A DNA stretch of 9,765 bases from Ruminococcus flavefaciens (GTDB taxonomy: Bacteria; Bacillota; Clostridia; Oscillospirales; Ruminococcaceae): NCBI GenBank assembly GCA_002348905.1, contig DEBW01000085.1, positions 1,463 to 11,227 on the forward strand, written 5' to 3'. A program made the translations under genes and the position numbers. This document shows, in pieces, positions 6,894 to 9,765 of the stretch. The notes beneath the pieces were generated by a model. That model made no database searches. It was not told the DNA's origin and was given only the letters and a program-made list of their open reading frames with translations. Each line of letters starts with the position of its first letter. Position 1 is the stretch's first letter.

Positions 6894-8759
6894 ATGAGAA
6901 AAACTACAAAAAGAGCTGTATCACTTGCAGTTTCCGCTTTTATGATTTCAGAGATGCTGCCATATGGGGCTATGGCATTTGAAAAGAGCGATCTTACGAT
7001 CCAGCCTTATTGGGTAACAGATGAGCAAAAGATAACAATAGACACTGCTTCGACCGGTCAGGCAACTGATAAAAACAATGTAATTGCCGGAGCAACTGAA
7101 GTTACTGCTGGTGAAGTTACATTCAAGGTCGATTATGTAGATATAAACGGAAAAGTACAGAGCACTGTGACTGAAAATCTGGCAGTAGGAGAAACACTTG
7201 ACAATCTGCCTCATGGCTACTACAAGATAACGCCGAAGAATACTACGACGGATGTAATATTCCAGGATGCTGAAGCATTTTATATACAGCTTCCTCTCGG
7301 CGATGAACACGCCTACCTGTTCCCTAAATTAACAAAGAATAACAATCCGGAGGATCAAGAAGATAATGATACTATTGATCCTGCAGATAGTACTGTTCCG
7401 GGCGATGATACTAAAACAACAGAAAAACACTCGATAAAGCTGACCAGTACGCTCAGCGATCAAGCAACATGGGACAACAATTTAACAGCAACATTTGCAT
7501 TATGTTATCAGGATGACTTGGGCAAATGGATAGGTTATGACGAAAATAACAAAACATATGCATATACTTACACAACAGATCAAAATGGTGAGATCATCAT
7601 TGACGGTCTTCCGTTTGGTACATATTACCTGACAGAAATAAGAGCACCTCAGGGATATCTGCTCGATCAGACACCTGTAAAGTTTGAGCTTGACGGTTCG
7701 GGAGAACTGGATAAACAGGTAAAGAACTTCGTACATGATAAGGAACTTACAGTTTCAAAGGAAGTCAACATGGACGGTCAGGGAAAGAATTACAACTGGA
7801 CTATCTGGGCTGATCTTCCTACAAATACGGACAACATAATAGAATATACCGTTACTGATAAGTATTCAAATTTAAAGAATGTTGATACAGTAAGTGTATT
7901 TGCATTAACAGGTTCAAGCGACACAAATCCAATGGAGCTTACTAAAGCGATCGATTTCAGTACATCATCAGACTACTCTGCCAAAACAGCTACAGTTTCG
8001 CTTACTGCCAGCGGAGTATCCAAGATCAAAGGCAAGACAAAACTGAGAATAAATATAACCTCAGAAGAAGAACTGACTGGATCAGAAACAAAAGTAATGA
8101 ATACATCTTCTATCTCATACAAATATGCTTATAACCCTGATAACGATAACCCTGTACCAGGTTTTCCGGGCATCACAGATCCTGATCAAGCAGTTCCTGC
8201 ATATCCTGCTGCAATAAATTATCCGGCAAATACAGGCGGTAATCCTGATCCTGCTGATCCGCAGACAGACGCTTTCAAGCCTACAAGCATAATCATATCT
8301 AACGTAGACAGTGAATCAAAAACAGAACTCTGGGGTAAATTTGATATCTCAGGATGCAGCCCGCACGTTGATGACTACAACACTGAACCACAGTACGGTG
8401 ACGACGGTGATTTAACAGATAATCTTCTTATGCTGAAAAACCTCGCACCTGGTAAATACACTATCAAGCAGATCGGAACAGAGGCAGACCATACTTTCAA
8501 TGCTAACGATGTAAGAACGATCTTCATTGACAAGGACGGTAAGATCTACGAAGGCGATAAAGTTGATGCATCTAAAGAAATAAGCGCTATAATTACATTT
8601 GAAAACGCAAAGAAGGATACAAGATTCTTCCTTCCGTTCACAGGTACAACAGCAACTATCGTATATACAGGCATAGGTCTTATCCTGATGTCAGGTGCTG
8701 CATTCCTTATATTCGTTATATTCAGAAAGAAAGACGAAGAAGAAAACAAGACAAACTGA
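6894..8759 (+). CDS. LPFTG pilin, probable pilus backbone subunit (SpaA/FimA-like)
   Basis: This 621-residue protein has a signal peptide (RKTTKR, hydrophobic core, likely cleavage after AMA at 26-28). HAYLFPKLTK (139-148) sits where major pilins carry the VYPKN-type motif, so K145 is the candidate cross-linking lysine. An acidic linker (about 149-172) follows. Next is a SpaA/Cna-B-like domain (about 175-281) with a clear E-box, YYLTEIRAPQGY (244-255, E248). A central isopeptide-type domain (about 283-412) offers K289, D322 (EYTVTD) and N403 as a plausible Lys-Asp-Asn set. A Pro-rich linker (about 414-457) and a third domain (about 460-572) precede LPFTG (580-584), a membrane helix (about 589-610) and RKK. 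AGGAGG (6880-6885) is eight bases before the ATG, and the gene starts 18 bases after the upstream stop, so the two are co-transcribed. The backbone role is inferred from the pilin motif and neighbouring sortase. Confidence 0.87.
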   Translation: MRKTTKRAVSLAVSAFMISEMLPYGAMAFEKSDLTIQPYWVTDEQKITIDTASTGQATDKNNVIAGATEVTAGEVTFKVDYVDINGKVQSTVTENLAVGETLDNLPHGYYKITPKNTTTDVIFQDAEAFYIQLPLGDEHAYLFPKLTKNNNPEDQEDNDTIDPADSTVPGDDTKTTEKHSIKLTSTLSDQATWDNNLTATFALCYQDDLGKWIGYDENNKTYAYTYTTDQNGEIIIDGLPFGTYYLTEIRAPQGYLLDQTPVKFELDGSGELDKQVKNFVHDKELTVSKEVNMDGQGKNYNWTIWADLPTNTDNIIEYTVTDKYSNLKNVDTVSVFALTGSSDTNPMELTKAIDFSTSSDYSAKTATVSLTASGVSKIKGKTKLRINITSEEELTGSETKVMNTSSISYKYAYNPDNDNPVPGFPGITDPDQAVPAYPAAINYPANTGGNPDPADPQTDAFKPTSIIISNVDSESKTELWGKFDISGCSPHVDDYNTEPQYGDDGDLTDNLLMLKNLAPGKYTIKQIGTEADHTFNANDVRTIFIDKDGKIYEGDKVDASKEISAIITFENAKKDTRFFLPFTGTTATIVYTGIGLILMSGAAFLIFVIFRKKDEEENKTN

Positions 8760-8760
8760 T

Positions 8761-8783
8761 CTGAAATGTTAAATATCTTTCAG
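8761..8783 (+). other. Weak inverted repeat after the pilin gene
   Basis: CTGAAA (8761-8766) and TTTCAG (8778-8783) could pair as a 6-bp stem with an 11-base AT-rich loop just after the pilin stop codon. It is short and could be chance. Together with the strong hairpin at 8796-8827 it would make a two-stem spacer. Confidence 0.3.
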
Positions 8784-8795
8784 GTATATTTATCA

Positions 8796-8827
8796 GGAAG
8801 TGCCGCTGTTTATTAAGCGGCACTTCC
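8796..8827 (+). promoter_or_regulatory. Perfect 12-bp hairpin between pilin and sortase genes
   Basis: The arms 8796-8807 (GGAAGTGCCGCT) and 8816-8827 (AGCGGCACTTCC) are exact reverse complements around an 8-base loop. Neither side has a run of T, so it is not a standard intrinsic terminator on either strand. It ends five bases before the sortase ribosome site. In a pilus operon such a stem could protect the 3' end of the pilin message or reduce read-through to the sortase, keeping the enzyme scarcer than its substrate. The structure is seen; the function is inferred. Confidence 0.75.
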
Positions 8828-8831
8828 CATT

Positions 8832-8840
8832 AGGAGTGAG
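8832..8840 (+). promoter_or_regulatory. Ribosome binding site favouring the TTG start at 8848
   Basis: AGGAGTGAG at 8832-8840 pairs with the 16S tail apart from one missing G. It lies 7-11 bases before TTG at 8848, depending on how the pairing is aligned. GTG at 8800 is in frame but sits inside the hairpin arm and has no ribosome site, and GTG at 8836 overlaps this site. Confidence 0.62.
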
Positions 8841-8847
8841 CTTTAAA

Positions 8848-9672
8848 TTGAAAACGAAACAAAAAAAGAAAAAGAAGATCATAATTGTTATAATACTGAT
8901 ACTGATATTTTTAACAGGACTTGGCTTTTTCCTCTATCCAATTGTCAGCAGAGTCGCAATAAATAAAAAAGTTGATGAGAATATAATTACCTTTGAAGAA
9001 GAGCGTGATAAAATAATTCAGGAAGCTGTCCAAAGCGGAAAAATTTCTTCTGATAAGAATATGCCTGTTGATGAAAAAGGAAACTATACTCCGTATAAAA
9101 TGGTGCTGAAAAATCTCGAACCTGAAGAGGAACAGCCGTATCTTGACGAATTGTTCCAGTATATGCGAACCAGAAACAAAGAACTTTTTACCGAAAAGCA
9201 GAAGTCTCTGAACAGTCCGGCATCGTATATGTATCCGGAGATTGACCTGAAAAACTACGGCATAAAGTCTGAAAGCGTAGGAACACTTGAAATAGACAAA
9301 CTCGAACTAAAACTTCCGATATTTCTCGGAGCTAATGATCCGAATCTTGTGGCAGGATGCGGACATCTTACAAATACCTCTTATCCGATCGGCGGAAATA
9401 ATACAAACTGTGTTGTAGCAATACACCGTGGACTCGGAGGCTCGGACTTCCTGCGTTACGTGGAGAAGCTCGAAAAAGGAGATATGGTACGTGTAGAGAA
9501 TTTCTGGTATACGCTGGAGTATAAAGTTACAGACGTAAAGATCATCCAGCCTGACGATGTACAGCCAATACTCATAAAAAACAACAAGGATATGCTCACA
9601 CTTTATACGTGTCATCCTTATGGAATAAACAGCCAGAGATACATCGTTTACTGCGAAAGAATCACAAATTAA
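8848..9672 (+). CDS. Class C (pilus-type) sortase
   Basis: From TTG at 8848 the product is 274 residues; an in-frame GTG at 8800 would add 16. A Lys-rich N-terminus (KTKQKKKKK) precedes one membrane helix (about 11-32), placing the enzyme outside the membrane. The catalytic core holds LPIFLGAN (157-163), GHLTNTSYPIGG (172-183), the histidine in VVAIHRGLGG (H193), the cysteine in TLYTC (251-255, C255) and arginine R264 in GINSQRYIVYCERI. The triad is complete. HRGL and TCHPYG-N--R are class C hallmarks. The chain ends just after the last core strand, with no C-terminal membrane helix. The usual lid motif DP(W/F/Y) is not seen; SPASY (123-127) stands in its place. It should polymerise the adjacent pilin by joining its sorting signal to a pilin lysine. 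Which of the two upstream proteins it accepts cannot be read from the sequence. Confidence 0.91.
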   Translation: MKTKQKKKKKIIIVIILILIFLTGLGFFLYPIVSRVAINKKVDENIITFEEERDKIIQEAVQSGKISSDKNMPVDEKGNYTPYKMVLKNLEPEEEQPYLDELFQYMRTRNKELFTEKQKSLNSPASYMYPEIDLKNYGIKSESVGTLEIDKLELKLPIFLGANDPNLVAGCGHLTNTSYPIGGNNTNCVVAIHRGLGGSDFLRYVEKLEKGDMVRVENFWYTLEYKVTDVKIIQPDDVQPILIKNNKDMLTLYTCHPYGINSQRYIVYCERITN

Positions 9673-9765
9673 TGTTCAAACGGCAATGACTCCATGTGTA
9701 TACACGGCAACAGCATTTACTTTTTTATTATAAATAATCAGGAAATTCACGTTGATTTGCTCGCA
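9673..9765. other. Downstream tail without an assignable gene
   Basis: There is no clear intrinsic terminator after the sortase stop. Two short open stretches run off the edge: a plus-strand one from ATG 9694 (24 codons, no good ribosome site) and a minus-strand one ending at 9676-9678. Either could be the edge of a neighbouring gene. The only small structure seen is a 10-base palindrome, GTGTATACAC. Confidence 0.4.

Noticed and set aside
8220..8240. YPANTG in the pilin linker as an internal sorting motif
   Set aside because: The spacing does not fit LPXTG-type motifs and no membrane helix or positive tail follows; it is part of a Pro-rich linker.
8796..8840. Hairpin as an intrinsic terminator
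   Set aside because: There is no T-run after the stem on either strand, and the sortase ribosome site follows at once.
8800..8847. Upstream GTG start (8800) for the sortase
   Set aside because: It lies within the left arm of the hairpin, has no ribosome site, and adds 16 residues before the Lys-rich N-terminus; TTG at 8848 has AGGAGTGAG in front.
9694..9765. Start of a further plus-strand gene
   Set aside because: Only 24 codons are visible, no ribosome site precedes the ATG, and a minus-strand reading is equally open; too little to call.

Overview
The window looks like chromosomal DNA of an anaerobic Clostridia-class Firmicute, most like Ruminococcus or a relative. The reasons are moderate-to-low GC coding DNA, strong AGGAGG-type ribosome sites, TTG starts, a PD-(D/E)XK-associated AAA-ATPase of the type common in those genomes, and surface proteins with Gram-positive sorting signals. 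The genus is an inference from style, not from a marker gene.

Layout. Positions 1-650 (minus strand) hold the N-terminal 216 codons of an AAA-ATPase-like protein that runs off the left edge, with its own promoter at about 684-712. Positions 651-1181 form an AT-rich divergent intergenic region. It holds a possible 26-codon 3' gene remnant (790-870) and a consensus sigma-A promoter, TTGACA-N17-TATAAT (1054-1082). This promoter reads into three plus-strand genes: a 1897-residue secreted wall-anchored protein (1182-6875, TTG start), a 621-residue pilin-like protein (6894-8759) and a 274-residue class C sortase (8848-9672, preferred TTG start). After 9672 only 93 bases remain, with no assignable gene.

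Working together, the three plus-strand genes look like a small sortase-assembled pilus or fimbria operon. The 621-residue protein has the hallmarks of a backbone pilin: a signal peptide, a pilin-type FPKLTK motif, an E-box SpaA/Cna-B-like domain, an isopeptide-type central domain, LPFTG, a membrane helix and a positive tail. The very large first protein is the likely tip or ancillary subunit. It carries two copies of a module in which an ALK/LTK-type glycine-rich domain precedes a beta domain ending in FIGGNDVP, then an InlB/Listeria-Bacteroides-type repeat and an LPMAG sorting signal. The sortase would join the subunits. No housekeeping class A sortase is in the window, so final wall anchoring is presumably encoded elsewhere.

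The most interesting points are the duplicated glycine-rich module in the probable tip position, the different glycine codon use of its two copies, a sortase whose lid motif appears changed from DPW to SPA, and a perfect 12-bp hairpin without a T-tract between the pilin and sortase genes that may set their expression ratio.
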